DNA from: Sulfuritalea sp.
Lineage (GTDB): Bacteria; Pseudomonadota; Gammaproteobacteria; Burkholderiales; Rhodocyclaceae
Direction of reading: 5' to 3'
DNA: 64,000 nucleotides
Assembly (NCBI GenBank): GCA_023700805.1
Contig: JAMPYF010000005.1
Span: 1-64,000, forward strand
The notes under the pieces are model-generated. The model did no database searches, was not told the origin of the DNA, and saw only the letters and a list, made by a program, of their open reading frames with translations. Below are positions 9,473-19,100 of this stretch, in pieces (within the stretch, counting starts at the first letter, position 1; each line of letters starts with the position of its first letter). The position numbers and the translations under genes were made by a program.

Positions 9473-9592
9473 GCGCTGTGCGTACCTGGGATTCCGCTTC
9501 GCGGGCAGGCAACGGCGATTCATGCTGTCGTGCCGCGCCGCGGCGTCGCATTCAGCGCCGGAAGCCAGACCAATGAACGGGAGCGGACCGCT

Positions 9593-9841
9593 ATGCTCGA
9601 TGCAAATACCGTTGCGCAGCTGAATCAATTGGGAATCAGCGCCGAGACCATCGAGTCGACGCTGTCGGGCCTGATCGTCCTCACGCTCCTGTCGGTGGTC
9701 GCGGCGATACCCACGGCTATCCTGGCGAAGCGCAAGGGCCGCTCGGTCGCCGGCTGGCTGATCCTCGCCCTGACGATTCCCGTCGTCCCGCTGCTGCTGA
9801 TCTGGCTCCTGCCGAAATTGCCGGACCGGCCGCGGCAATAG
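9593..9841 (+). CDS. Small two-helix membrane protein
   Basis: The 82-residue protein has a short soluble N-terminus followed by two hydrophobic segments (about 25-47 and 53-73) joined by a basic loop AKRKGRS and a basic C-terminus, so both ends are probably cytoplasmic. I recognise no family. The ATG at 9593 is preceded by a GGGAGCGGACCGCT purine stretch that can serve as ribosome site. It converges with the Crp-like gene, the stops being 27 nt apart. Confidence 0.55.
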   Translation: MLDANTVAQLNQLGISAETIESTLSGLIVLTLLSVVAAIPTAILAKRKGRSVAGWLILALTIPVVPLLLIWLLPKLPDRPRQ

Positions 9842-9868
9842 CCGCGGCGCGCGGCGCCTGGCGTCGCG

Positions 9869-11389
9869 TCAGCCCGGCAACCGGGCGTACAAATCCACGG
9901 CTGCTTCCATGCGCCGGAGCAGGTTCTCGCTGGTGGTGAACAGCTTGCGTGCGGTCGGCGCAAAGTCCTTGCCATTGCGCATCACCAGCGTCGATTGCAT
10001 GGTGTTCCAGTGCGCTGCCACGGATTCCAATTCACCGAGAATGACGTGCCTGTCCTGCGCGACCGAAGTCAGTTCGACGAGGGCGGTGGAAAACTCCCGG
10101 CTCGCATCGTCGAGTTCCTCGCGGCATCTCGCCACCTTGATGCCCATGTGCCGAAACATGAAGAACTTGGCCACGCGCTGCGACAGCATGCGCTGCCGTC
10201 CCGCCAGGTTGATCAGCCGGCCCTTGCGCGTGCCGTCGGCCTTCTCGAAACTCAAGGTCAGGCTTTGCGCCGCCGCGAGAACATCCTCGTTGATGCCGAA
10301 CAGATCGCGTGCCTCCCTCTGGGACGGGTCGGCATCGAGCAATGCCCGGTAGCGCGGCCATAGCCGGGCGAGTTCGGCCATGGCCGCGGAACTCTCGGCG
10401 CCATCCGCCCTCGGTTCGAGCGCCAGCAACTGGCCGCCGAAGGAGTCCATCGACTGCCTGAGGATCAGCCGCGACTGGCGCGACAGCAGCCCGGTCTCCA
10501 GCATCAACCATGACTTGGCCATGCGCTGCGACAGCATCCGCAGGCGTCCCGCCTGGTTGATGGAATCGCAGTAGGACCTGGAATCCCGGGCCCGGCTCCG
10601 CGCCGCCTGGGTCGAAGCCGCCCTGGCGCAGCCATTTCCGGCCAGGCGCGGCAGGCGCCGGAGATTGGGGAAATTGACCGGCTGCGGCAGCGTTTCATCG
10701 TCGAGATAACGTGCCACCGCGCTGTTCCTGAGCCGTATGCGGCAGCCGTCAACCACGATCAAACCGGAATCGGCGAGGTCGCGCAGGGTTCGCGACAGGG
10801 TCTCCGGTTGCATGTCGAAGCGCGACGCCAATACCTTTTTGCTGACGCCGAGCGTCACCGTGGTTTCACCGACGAGGTCGCGGTTCGGTCCCGCCAGCTG
10901 CAGCATGAAATCCAGCAGCCGCCGACCGCCGGAACAGAAATGCCGCGTCGCGAGTTCCGTCTCCATATCGACTTGCCGCCGCGCCAGCACCCCCATGAGG
11001 CGCAGCGCCAAGCGCGGGTCCGCCGCCATGACCTGGCAGATGCCCTCACGCCGTATGCCCAGCACCTGCGAGGGCTTCGTCGCCACCGCGGCGACAAGGC
11101 AGGGATCGCTTGCAAACAGCTCGGCCTCGCCGAAGGACTGGCCGGCGCCGAGCACTTCGATGACTTTCTCATTGCCCCGATTGGACGATAGCGACAGCGT
11201 CACCTGGCCCGACAACAGCACATACATTTCGTTGACGGGATCGCCGGCCCGGTAGATCGGCTGATCCTTTTGAACAAGGATGCAGCGCGTCGCCGCGACC
11301 AGTTCGCCAAATTGCTCCGGCGCAAGATCGGCGAACAGTGAAAACTCGCTCAGTGCCTTCTTGATATTGCGGGTGAACGTTGCTTGCAT
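9869..11389 (-). CDS. Crp/Fnr regulator fused to two NarX/PilJ-type sensor modules
   Basis: The 506-residue protein has a cyclic-nucleotide-binding-like barrel (about 15-125), a Crp-type winged helix (about 150-220, recognition helix near SRFDMQPETLSRTLRDLADSG), a basic linker, and two copies of the sensor module named for PilJ and NarX N-termini (about 270-370 and 385-500). Each copy begins with a P-box-like motif: INQAGRLRMLSQRMAKS (277-293) and INLAGRQRMLSQRVAKFF (393-410). In NarX the equivalent box binds nitrate or nitrite in the periplasm; here there is no membrane segment, so sensing would be cytoplasmic. No Fnr-type cysteine cluster is present. The ATG at 11389 is chosen because AAGGAA precedes it and the barrel follows; an ATG 33 nt upstream is also open. 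Target genes are unknown. Confidence 0.8.
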   Translation of the reverse strand: MQATFTRNIKKALSEFSLFADLAPEQFGELVAATRCILVQKDQPIYRAGDPVNEMYVLLSGQVTLSLSSNRGNEKVIEVLGAGQSFGEAELFASDPCLVAAVATKPSQVLGIRREGICQVMAADPRLALRLMGVLARRQVDMETELATRHFCSGGRRLLDFMLQLAGPNRDLVGETTVTLGVSKKVLASRFDMQPETLSRTLRDLADSGLIVVDGCRIRLRNSAVARYLDDETLPQPVNFPNLRRLPRLAGNGCARAASTQAARSRARDSRSYCDSINQAGRLRMLSQRMAKSWLMLETGLLSRQSRLILRQSMDSFGGQLLALEPRADGAESSAAMAELARLWPRYRALLDADPSQREARDLFGINEDVLAAAQSLTLSFEKADGTRKGRLINLAGRQRMLSQRVAKFFMFRHMGIKVARCREELDDASREFSTALVELTSVAQDRHVILGELESVAAHWNTMQSTLVMRNGKDFAPTARKLFTTSENLLRRMEAAVDLYARLPG

Positions 11390-11470
11390 GCGACATTCCT
11401 TTTTTCCCAGCGCTTGAAACACGACCGACTTGCCCGCGGCTTCGGGACCGATACGGTGGCCCGCGGCGCC

Positions 11471-11662
11471 CTAGCGGTCGATGCCGACCACGTCGTCCGC
11501 CTCGAATTCGTCCGGGACCGTGCCGTCGCCTATGCCGGTGACCATGGCAGCCAGGGTGTCGCTCTGCTTGACGAAATATTCGGCGCTGATCGGATCGTAG
11601 AAGCGCTGGCCGAGGCTTACATCGCTGAACTTGATGCGGTGAAGGGTGGGATGAGTGTTCAT
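11471..11662 (-). CDS. Small hypothetical protein
   Basis: The 63-residue acidic protein (FSDVSLGQRFYDPISAEYFV, then KQSDTLAAMVTG) resembles small single-domain proteins with a G-Q-x-F...Y-V-K-x-S-D-T-x-A pattern seen in proteobacteria; no function is known to me. The ATG at 11662 lacks a clear ribosome site, so the start is tentative. It precedes the Crp-fusion gene on the same strand by 81 nt. Confidence 0.5.
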   Translation of the reverse strand: MNTHPTLHRIKFSDVSLGQRFYDPISAEYFVKQSDTLAAMVTGIGDGTVPDEFEADDVVGIDR

Positions 11663-11799
11663 GCGGATTCAACAGGAAAAGTTAATCAAGCGTGCCGCAT
11701 TCTAACGCAGCGGCGGGCACGCCTCGGGTCGCCTGGGCGCGGCAAAACGCCGCTCTACGCCCGGCCTCGGTGCACCGCCGGCGAACGTCGGGGACGCTG

Positions 11800-12165
11800 C
11801 TACTGGCCCGTCACCGCGACATGGCCGACGAAGATCAGCTTCGGAAAACTGCGCATCAACAGCTTGCTGTAGAAGTTGGTCATCACCGCCCCGTCCTCAT
11901 AGCGGATCGTGTTGCCGGGCTTGAGCACCATCTTCGGCGCGGCGATCCACTCGGTGGCGCCGGCATGATCGACCTCGATGTAGGTGAAATCGTTGGCGTC
12001 CATGGTGCTGAGCACCTTGCCCTGGTTCGGCAGTTCGCCCGGCGTCGGCGGCTTGATCGGCATCAAGAGGTCCATGGCCTGGACCGGCGAGGGATGGCCG
12101 GGCGGCGGCGCCGCCGGCACCGGGGAGGCGAGGCAAAGCAGGAGCAGGGGAAGAGTTCGTCTCAT
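11800..12165 (-). CDS. NrfJ-like small periplasmic protein
   Basis: The 121-residue protein starts with a signal peptide (MRRTLPLLLLCLASPVPAAP, cleavage near 19). The mature part has the pattern GKVLSTMDANDFTYIEVDHA, then WIAAPKMVLKPGNTIRY and SFPKLIFVGHVAVTGQ, resembling small OB-like exported proteins annotated as NrfJ-related. In Wolinella nrfJ sits beside nitrite reductase genes; none is visible here, so the family link is suggestive only. It is on the same strand as the Crp-fusion gene, which could share a nitrogen-oxide theme (inference). Confidence 0.6.
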   Translation of the reverse strand: MRRTLPLLLLCLASPVPAAPPPGHPSPVQAMDLLMPIKPPTPGELPNQGKVLSTMDANDFTYIEVDHAGATEWIAAPKMVLKPGNTIRYEDGAVMTNFYSKLLMRSFPKLIFVGHVAVTGQ

Positions 12166-12216
12166 GGTCGAATCCAGGCAATGGGTGAAGAGCGAGGGGA
12201 GGCCGGCAGCCCAAGC

Positions 12217-12726
12217 TTACAGGCAGCGCCAGAAAGGCGAGCCCGGCGTCAGCGGAAAGCAGTTGATCATGGGATAGGGATAGGGCCCGGGCATGAACAT
12301 GGGGCCAAACGCCTGGTTGCGGCACCAGCGGATTTCCTGCTCGATCTTGTCCTGGCAGGCCCGGTCGCGCCTGTGGGCCTCGGCGGCCATGTCGTCGAAG
12401 ATCTGCCGGCGTTCGGCCGACACCATGTGGTCGAGCACCGCGGTCGGCACACCCTGCCCGGCCAGCTCGATGAGCTGCGTCGCCGACAGGCGATAACGCG
12501 AACCCGAGGCCGTGATGCGGCCGATCAAATCCTCGGCGCCGACGCCTTGTCGCGCCAGTGCCACGATCTGCTCCAGGGACAGCGCGGCAAACGGCTGCGG
12601 CAGGCTGGCCTCCAGCTGTTCGGCGCTGATGCGCTCTATCTTCGGCGGTTCCGCAGGCGTGCCGGCACAGCCCTGCAGGATCAGGGCCAGGGTCGATACC
12701 AGTCGAAGATGGCGTAAAGCACTCAT
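12217..12726 (-). CDS. Predicted lipoprotein of unknown function
   Basis: The 169-residue protein begins with a signal peptide ending in a lipobox (LQGC, Cys20), so it should be lipid-anchored. The central region (LSLEQIVALARQGVGAEDLI, then RLSATQLIELAGQGVPTAVLDHM) has two helical repeats of a type common in bacterial lipoproteins. The C-terminus is Pro/Tyr/Cys-rich. It is followed on the same strand by the NrfJ-like gene after about 50 nt. I recognise no enzymatic motif. Confidence 0.65.
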   Translation of the reverse strand: MSALRHLRLVSTLALILQGCAGTPAEPPKIERISAEQLEASLPQPFAALSLEQIVALARQGVGAEDLIGRITASGSRYRLSATQLIELAGQGVPTAVLDHMVSAERRQIFDDMAAEAHRRDRACQDKIEQEIRWCRNQAFGPMFMPGPYPYPMINCFPLTPGSPFWRCL

Positions 12727-12904
12727 TTCAGCAGGGTTTAGCGGAGAGTTTTTTGGAACAGTTCATGGCGCATTCCAGGCCGCCGCATGGCATCATTCCG
12801 GGCCACGCGCCGCCCCTCGCCGGCCTTGCCCGACCAGGGCGCCCCGACATGATCCTAATCATAGGCGAGGCGGCCCGGATTTCCATGCAAATTTATCCCA
12901 TCCG

Positions 12905-14794
12905 ATGACATCCGCCACGCTCGAACTTCTCGCCCCCGCCAAGAACGCCGACTTCGGCATCGAGGCCATCGATCACGGCGCCGACGCCGTGTATATCGGC
13001 GGACCGGCCTTCGGCGCGCGGGCCAATGCCGGCAACAGCGTGGCCGACATCGCACGGCTGGCCGCGCATGCGCACCGCTATCACGCCAAGGTTTTCGTCA
13101 CGCTCAACACCATACTGCGCGACGACGAACTCGAGGCGGCGCGGCGCATCGCCTGGCAGATCCACGAAGCGGGCGCCGATGCGCTGATCGTGCAGGACAT
13201 GGGCCTGCTGCAGCTCGACCTGCCGCCGCTGCAGCTGCATGCGAGCACCCAGACCGACATCCGCACGCTGGAAAAGGCGCGCTTCCTGCAGGAGGTCGGC
13301 TTCTCGCAGATCGTGCTGGCGCGCGAGCTGACGCTGAAGGAAATCGCGAAAATTGCCGAGGGTCTGAAAGTTGGTGCTGGCGCTACGCCGGCAACGCTGG
13401 AGTTCTTCGTCCATGGCGCGCTGTGCGTGGCCTACAGCGGCCAGTGCTACATCAGCCACGCCCACACCGGGCGCAGCGCCAATCGCGGCGAATGCTCGCA
13501 GGCCTGCCGCCTGCCCTACACGCTGGAAGACGGAGCCGGCCGCATCGTCGCCCACGACAAGCACCTGCTGTCGATGAAGGACAACGACCAGAGCGCCAAC
13601 CTGGCGGCCTTGATTGAGGCCGGCATCCGCTCCTTCAAGATCGAGGGGCGGCTCAAGGACCTCTCCTACGTCAAGAACATCACGGCGCACTACCGCAGCC
13701 TGCTCGATGAATTCCTCTACCGGGAGCCGGCCTACCGGCGCGCCTCGTCGGGGCGTTGCAGCTACACCTTCACGCCGCGCCCGGAAAAGACCTTCAACCG
13801 CGGCGCCACGGATTACTTCGTCAATGAGCGCCGGGCCGACATCGGCGCCTTCGACACGCCGAAGTTTTCCGGCGAGCCGATCGGCACGGTCACGCATCTT
13901 GCGTCCGACTGCTTCGAGGTCGAAGCCGGCGCGCCGCTGCACAACGGCGACGGCCTCAGCTACTACGATTCCCATCATGAGCTGGTCGGCCTGCGCATCA
14001 ACCGCGTCGACGGCATGCGCCTGTTTCCCATGCAGATGCCCGACGATCTCGCCGTCGGCACCGCGCTCTACCGCAACCGCGACCAGGAATTCGAGCGCGC
14101 GCTGGAAAGGAAATCCGCCGCGCGGCGCATCGGCCTGCACCTGCGATTGGGCGAGACGCCGGACGGCTTCGTCCTGACGCTGAGCGACGAGGACGGCATT
14201 ACCGCGAGCGCCGCCCTGCCCCACGCCCGCGAGCCGGCAAAGAATGCCGAGCGCGCCCATGCCGGCCTGCGCGAGAACCTCGGCAAGCTGGGCAACACGA
14301 TCTTCGACGCGACGGAAATTTCATTGGCGCTCGGCCAGCCCTGGTTCCTGCCCGCCTCGGCGGTGAACGGCCTGCGCCGCGAGGCCATCGCCGCGCTCGA
14401 AACGGCGCGCGAGGCGGCGCGCGAGCGCCCGGCGCGAAGAATCGCCGCATCGCCAGCGCCGACTTATCCGGAAAACGAACTCAGCTATCTGGGCAACGTG
14501 CTCAACGGCGCGGCGCGCAGCTTCTATGAAAAGCACGGCGTGACGCTGATCGCCGAGGCCTACGAGACCAACAGCGAAAAGGGCGAGGTCTCGCTGATGA
14601 TCACGCGTCACTGCCTGCGCTACAGCTACAACCTCTGCCCCAAGCAAGTGAAAGGCATCCGCCCCGAGCCGATGACCCTGGTCAACGGCAAGGAAAAACT
14701 CACCCTGCGCTTCGACTGCAAGAAATGCGAAATGCACGTCATCGGCAAGCTCAAGAAAGGCCGGCAGATCAGCATCCTGCCCGTCGCGCATTGA
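12905..14794 (+). CDS. rlhA: RlhA-like 23S rRNA 5-hydroxycytidine synthase (peptidase U32 family)
   Basis: The 629-residue protein matches the long U32 branch (YdcP/RlhA), needed in E. coli for 5-hydroxycytidine at position 2501 of 23S rRNA. Hallmarks: LELLAPAKNADFGIEAIDHG at the start, LHASTQTDI, FVHGALCVAYSGQCYISH with a cysteine pair, GECSQACRLPY, FKIEGRLKDLSYV, and a C-terminal domain with cysteines in CLRYSYNLCPKQ and FDCKKCEMHVIGKL. The ATG at 12905 gives the conserved N-terminus but has no strong ribosome site. A degenerate copy of the 22-bp motif (13369) encodes VGAGATPA in a loop, and a perfect copy (14807) begins 13 nt past the stop and abuts dusC. Confidence 0.9.
   Translation: MTSATLELLAPAKNADFGIEAIDHGADAVYIGGPAFGARANAGNSVADIARLAAHAHRYHAKVFVTLNTILRDDELEAARRIAWQIHEAGADALIVQDMGLLQLDLPPLQLHASTQTDIRTLEKARFLQEVGFSQIVLARELTLKEIAKIAEGLKVGAGATPATLEFFVHGALCVAYSGQCYISHAHTGRSANRGECSQACRLPYTLEDGAGRIVAHDKHLLSMKDNDQSANLAALIEAGIRSFKIEGRLKDLSYVKNITAHYRSLLDEFLYREPAYRRASSGRCSYTFTPRPEKTFNRGATDYFVNERRADIGAFDTPKFSGEPIGTVTHLASDCFEVEAGAPLHNGDGLSYYDSHHELVGLRINRVDGMRLFPMQMPDDLAVGTALYRNRDQEFERALERKSAARRIGLHLRLGETPDGFVLTLSDEDGITASAALPHAREPAKNAERAHAGLRENLGKLGNTIFDATEISLALGQPWFLPASAVNGLRREAIAALETAREAARERPARRIAASPAPTYPENELSYLGNVLNGAARSFYEKHGVTLIAEAYETNSEKGEVSLMITRHCLRYSYNLCPKQVKGIRPEPMTLVNGKEKLTLRFDCKKCEMHVIGKLKKGRQISILPVAH
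13369..13390 (+). repeat. 22-bp motif, copy C (two mismatches)
   Basis: AGTTGGTGCTGGC-N4-CGCCG, sense, inside rlhA, translated as VGAGATPA between a helix and the FVHG core segment. Confidence 0.6.
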
Positions 14795-14806
14795 GCGGCG
14801 GACAAG

Positions 14807-14828
14807 AGTTGGCGCTGGCAACCCGGCG
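14807..14828 (+). repeat. 22-bp motif, copy D (perfect)
   Basis: Perfect copy filling the rlhA-dusC gap. It begins 13 nt after the rlhA stop and ends directly against the dusC ATG. Confidence 0.85.
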
Positions 14829-15839
14829 ATGAGCCGCGCATTGGGCAACGCATCGGGCAACGCATCGGGCAAAATCGTCCTCGCCCCCATGGAAGGCCTC
14901 GCCGACGACGTGCTGCGCGCGGTGCTGACCGCCGCCGGCGGCTACGACTGGTGCGTCACCGAGTTCGTGCGCGTCACCACCACCGTGCTGCCGCATTCCT
15001 GTTACACGCGCCTGAGTCCCGAACTGAAGCAGGGCTCGCGCACCGCCAGCGGCACGCCGGTGCGCATCCAGCTGCTCGGCGCCGACCCGGCGCTGATGGC
15101 GGCCAACGCCGCCCACCTGGCGCTGCTCAAGCCATTCGGCATCGACCTGAATTTCGGCTGTCCGACGCCGCTGGTCAATCGCAATCGCGGCGGCGCGGCG
15201 CTGCTCGACCAGCCGGAGTTGCTGCGGCGCATCGCCGGCGCGGTGCGCGCCGCCGTGCCCGCCTCGATTCCGGTGACGGCCAAGATGCGGCTGGGCATCG
15301 AGAACACCGACCGCGCGCTGGACTGCGCGCTGGCGCTGGAGGCCGGCGGCGTTCAGGAACTGGTGGTGCACGCCCGCACCAAGGAGGACGGCTATCGGCC
15401 CCTGGTGCGCTGGGAGTGGATCGCGCGCATCCGCGAGGCGGTAAAGCTGCCGATCATCGCCAACGGCGAGGTATGGCAGCTCGCCGACTACCGCGCCATC
15501 CGCGCCGCCACCGGCTGCGCCGATGTCATGCTGGGCCGCGGCGCGGTCGCCGATCCCCTGCTGGCGCAGCGCATCCGCGCCGACGGCGCAACGCAGGACC
15601 CCGCCGCCGACTGGAAGCTGCTGCAGGCCATGATCGCCGAGTTCTGGCTGCGGGTGCAGCAAAAACTGCCGCCGCACCAGTCGCCGGGCCGCCTCAAGCA
15701 ATGGCTGGGCCTGATGCAGCGCAGCTATCCGCAGGCGCTGCGCCTGTTCGGCGCGCTGCGGGAAGCGCGCTGCGCGTCCGGGATCAGCGCGGCACTGGAA
15801 CGCGGCGGCATCGAATTGGCGCCGGCGCCGGCAAGCTGA
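14829..15839 (+). CDS. dusC: tRNA-dihydrouridine(16) synthase DusC-like
   Basis: The 336-residue protein is an FMN-dependent TIM-barrel dihydrouridine synthase. Visible features: ILAPMEGLADDVLR at the first strand, EFVRV, IQLLGADP, the active-site cysteine in NFGCPTPLVNRNRGGAALL, VTAKMRLGI, VHARTKEDGY, and NGEVW before the phosphate-binding MLGRGAV. The EFVRV and NRNRGG forms and the helical C-domain favour DusC (U16 of tRNA) over DusA or DusB. The first 15 residues contain a duplicated GNASGNASGK from a short tandem DNA repeat. No ribosome site is visible other than the preceding motif copy, so translation may depend on rlhA. Confidence 0.88.
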   Translation: MSRALGNASGNASGKIVLAPMEGLADDVLRAVLTAAGGYDWCVTEFVRVTTTVLPHSCYTRLSPELKQGSRTASGTPVRIQLLGADPALMAANAAHLALLKPFGIDLNFGCPTPLVNRNRGGAALLDQPELLRRIAGAVRAAVPASIPVTAKMRLGIENTDRALDCALALEAGGVQELVVHARTKEDGYRPLVRWEWIARIREAVKLPIIANGEVWQLADYRAIRAATGCADVMLGRGAVADPLLAQRIRADGATQDPAADWKLLQAMIAEFWLRVQQKLPPHQSPGRLKQWLGLMQRSYPQALRLFGALREARCASGISAALERGGIELAPAPAS

Positions 15840-16176
15840 GGCCAGGCAGCAAAACGGCGGCCACGGAATGCTGGGCGGGCCTCTTCGATCCAAGAAATCC
15901 AGGCTATGGGCAACATCGAAACGAATGATGACAGCGATCAATGACTGCCATGAAATTCGACGCTATCATTACCAAGGTCGTGTATCGCAATAACTATAAG
16001 ACGCGTCGAGCTTGTCCCTTCTTCGGGAGAAAGAAGGAAACCACCGCCCCGCCCTCCGGCACGCAGATGCACGGAAATGCGCCAGGCGCTGGATCTCCAG
16101 CTTTGCGGTGCATCGTCACCACGTACGGTGCGCCCCCTATTTTTGCCAAACGCCACTGCGGGATCGGAACCAGGCG
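15840..16176. other. Intergenic leader of the signalling operon
   Basis: About 340 nt with no recognised gene. It is more AT-rich than its neighbours near 15955-16000, where TATAAG (15996-16001) could be a -10 box, and has a 7-bp stem CCTTCTT/AAGAAGG (16017-16037). A regulated promoter for the downstream kinase operon probably lies here, but I cannot define it. Confidence 0.4.
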
Positions 16177-19100
16177 ATGTTGAATCGAATGAAGATTGTC
16201 ACCCGGCTGTCCATCGGCTTCTCGCTGATGCTGCTGGGCGCGCTGGTGCTGGGCATCCTGGGAACCCGCAGCATCACCCAGCTGTCCGCGATCAGCTCGG
16301 ACATCCTGCGCCACCCCTTCGCCGTGACGACCGCCGCACTCAATGTGAGATTCGATATCCTCGCCAGCCAGAGGATGGCGACCGAACTCGTGAGCAAGAC
16401 CGACGCCGCCGAGATCGACGCACTGCGGCAACGGCTCGCCGCGACGGGGGCCGGCCTCGATGCCAACATGGCGACGATGCGCCAGCGCTTCCTCGGCAGC
16501 GCGCTGGAAATCGCCCACATCGACAAGGCGCTGGCCGACTGGCATGCCGCCCGCGAGGAGACCCTGGCCCTGGCGCAGAACGGCCGCCGCGCCGAGGCGG
16601 CGGCGCAAAACCAGGGCCGCGATGCGCGCCTGGTCGATGCCGCCTTGAAGGAGGTAAGCCACGTCGCCGATGCCGCCGCCGCCAAGGCCGCCGAGCTCGA
16701 ACGCCAGGCGTTGGCGGAGCGCAATGCGGCGATGACGACCATCGCCTGGATGCTGGCCATGATCATCGCCGGCGGTGCCGTGGTGGCTTTCCTGATCACC
16801 CGCAGCGTCAGGCAATCGCTGCAAACTGCGGTCGCCGCCGTGCATGGCCTGATCGCCGACAGCGCCGACAAGGTGCTCGCCGCGCAAGCCGTCGGCGCGG
16901 GCGACCTGAGCCGCGAGATCATCGTCTCCGAACCGCTGCAGATCGATCTCGACAGCCTGCCCAGGGACGAGCTGGGCGTCCTGATGAAGACGGCATCGCA
17001 CCTCAGCGAGGTCCAGTGCGCGCTCGACGAATCCTTCCTGGAAATGACCAACTCGCTGCGCGCGGCGCGCGACAACGAGGCGGCGCGCGACTGGCTGAAG
17101 ACCGGGCGCAACGAACTCAATTTCCTGATCCGGGAGGAACAGAGCACGGCCGAGATCGCCGACAAGGTGCTGGGCTTCATGGTCGGCTACCTCAAGGCCG
17201 GCGTGGGCGCCCTCTACCTGTTCGACGAACGCGCGGTGAAGCTTTCCCTCGCCGCCACCTACGCCCTGGCCGGGGACATGAAACCCGGCGCACAGTTCCG
17301 CCTCGGCGAAGGCGTGCTCGGCCAGGCGGCGCGGGAACAGAAAATCATCTGCCTGGCCGACGTGCCGCCCGGCTATATGCCGATAGCGTCGGCCCTCGGC
17401 GCGTCGGCGCCGAAGCTCGTCGCCGCCATTCCGCTCTTGCACGGCAACCGCCTGGTCGGCGTGATCGAGATCGGCACTTTCCGCGAGTTCAGCGAGACCG
17501 AGCTGAAGTTCGTCGAACTGGCCAGGGAAACCATCGCCATCGCGATCGACGCCAACCTCGCCCACCAGAAGACCGCCGAACTGCTCGAACAGACCGAGCA
17601 ACAGGCCGAGGAATTGCGGGTGCAGCAGGAGGAACTCCAGCAAAGCAACGAGGAACTCGAAGAGCGGGCGCAGATGCTGGAACAGCAGCGCGAGAAAATC
17701 CGCTTCAAGAACCAGGAGATCGAGGCCGCCAGCCGCATCCTGCAGGAGAAGGTGGCGGAACTGGAGCGGGTCAGCACCTACAAGTCGGAGTTCCTCGCCA
17801 ACATGTCGCACGAGTTGCGCACCCCGCTCAACAGCCTGATGATCCTCTCCAGCCTGCTCAAGCAGAACAAGGACGGCAACCTGAGCGACAAGCAGGTCGA
17901 GTTCGCCGCCACCATCAATTCCGCCGGCACCGACCTGCTCAACCTGATCAACGACATCCTCGACCTGTCCAAGGTCGAGGCCGGCCAGATGCAGTTCAGC
18001 TTCGCCGCACTTGCGGTGCCGGACCTGTGCGACTCCATCCGCGCCACTTTCGAACCGCTGGCCGAGCAAAAGGGGCTCGCCTTCCGCGTCGAGGCCGATG
18101 CCGGCATCCCGGCGCTGTTCCACGGCGACGAACAGCGGGTGCACCAGATACTCAAGAACCTGCTGTCGAATGCGCTGAAATTCACCGAGAAGGGCGAAGT
18201 CGGCCTGCGCATCGCCACGCCCGCGGCGCAGGAAAACCCGCTGCCGGTGCCGGCGCTGGCCTTCATCGTCAGCGATACCGGGATCGGCATTCCCGCCGCC
18301 AAGCAGCAACTGGTTTTCGAGGCCTTCCAGCAGGGCGACGGTTCCATCAGCCGCAAGTACGGCGGCACGGGGCTGGGACTTTCGATCTCGCTCCAGCTTG
18401 CGCACAAGATGCACGGCGAGATCCGCATGCACAGCGAAGAGGGCCGCGGCAGCGTGTTCACGCTGTACATGCCGCTCGCCGCAGCGGAGGGCCAGGAAGC
18501 CGCCGCGACAGCCGCGCCCGCCGCCCTGCTGCGCCCGCCGCCCCCGGCGCCGCGGCCGGCAGCGCCGCCGGCGCGCGCCGGCGAGGAAACACCGTCCTTC
18601 CCCACGCCCGTGCCGGACGACCGGGCCAGCCTGGCAGCAGGCGACAAATCCATCCTGATCATCGAGGACGATCTCAACTTCGCCAGGATCCTGCAGGGCA
18701 TGGTCAAGGAACGCGGCTTTTCCGCCCTGGTCGCCGCCGACGGCGAGTCCGGCATCGCCATGGCCGAACGCTGCCTGCCGAGCGCCATCATCCTCGACGT
18801 GATGCTGCCCCATATCGACGGCTGGGGCGTGATGCGCAGCCTCAAGGACCACCCGCGCACGCGGCATATCCCGGTGCATTTCATCACCTGCATGGAAGAC
18901 CGGCAGAAGGCCATGGCCATGGGCGCCATCGGCTTCGCCACCAAGCCCGTCAGCATGGAGCAGATCAACGAGGTGCTGCAGTCGATCGAGGGTTCGCTGG
19001 CCAAGTCGGTGCGCCGGCTGCTGATCGTCGAGGACAACCGGGACGAGGCAAGCAGCATGGTCGCCCTGCTCGAAGAAGGCGGCGTCGATATCGTGGTGGC

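Noticed and set aside
12893..14260. A long minus-strand frame opposite rlhA.
   Set aside because: Same reason; the plus-strand U32 protein is unambiguous.
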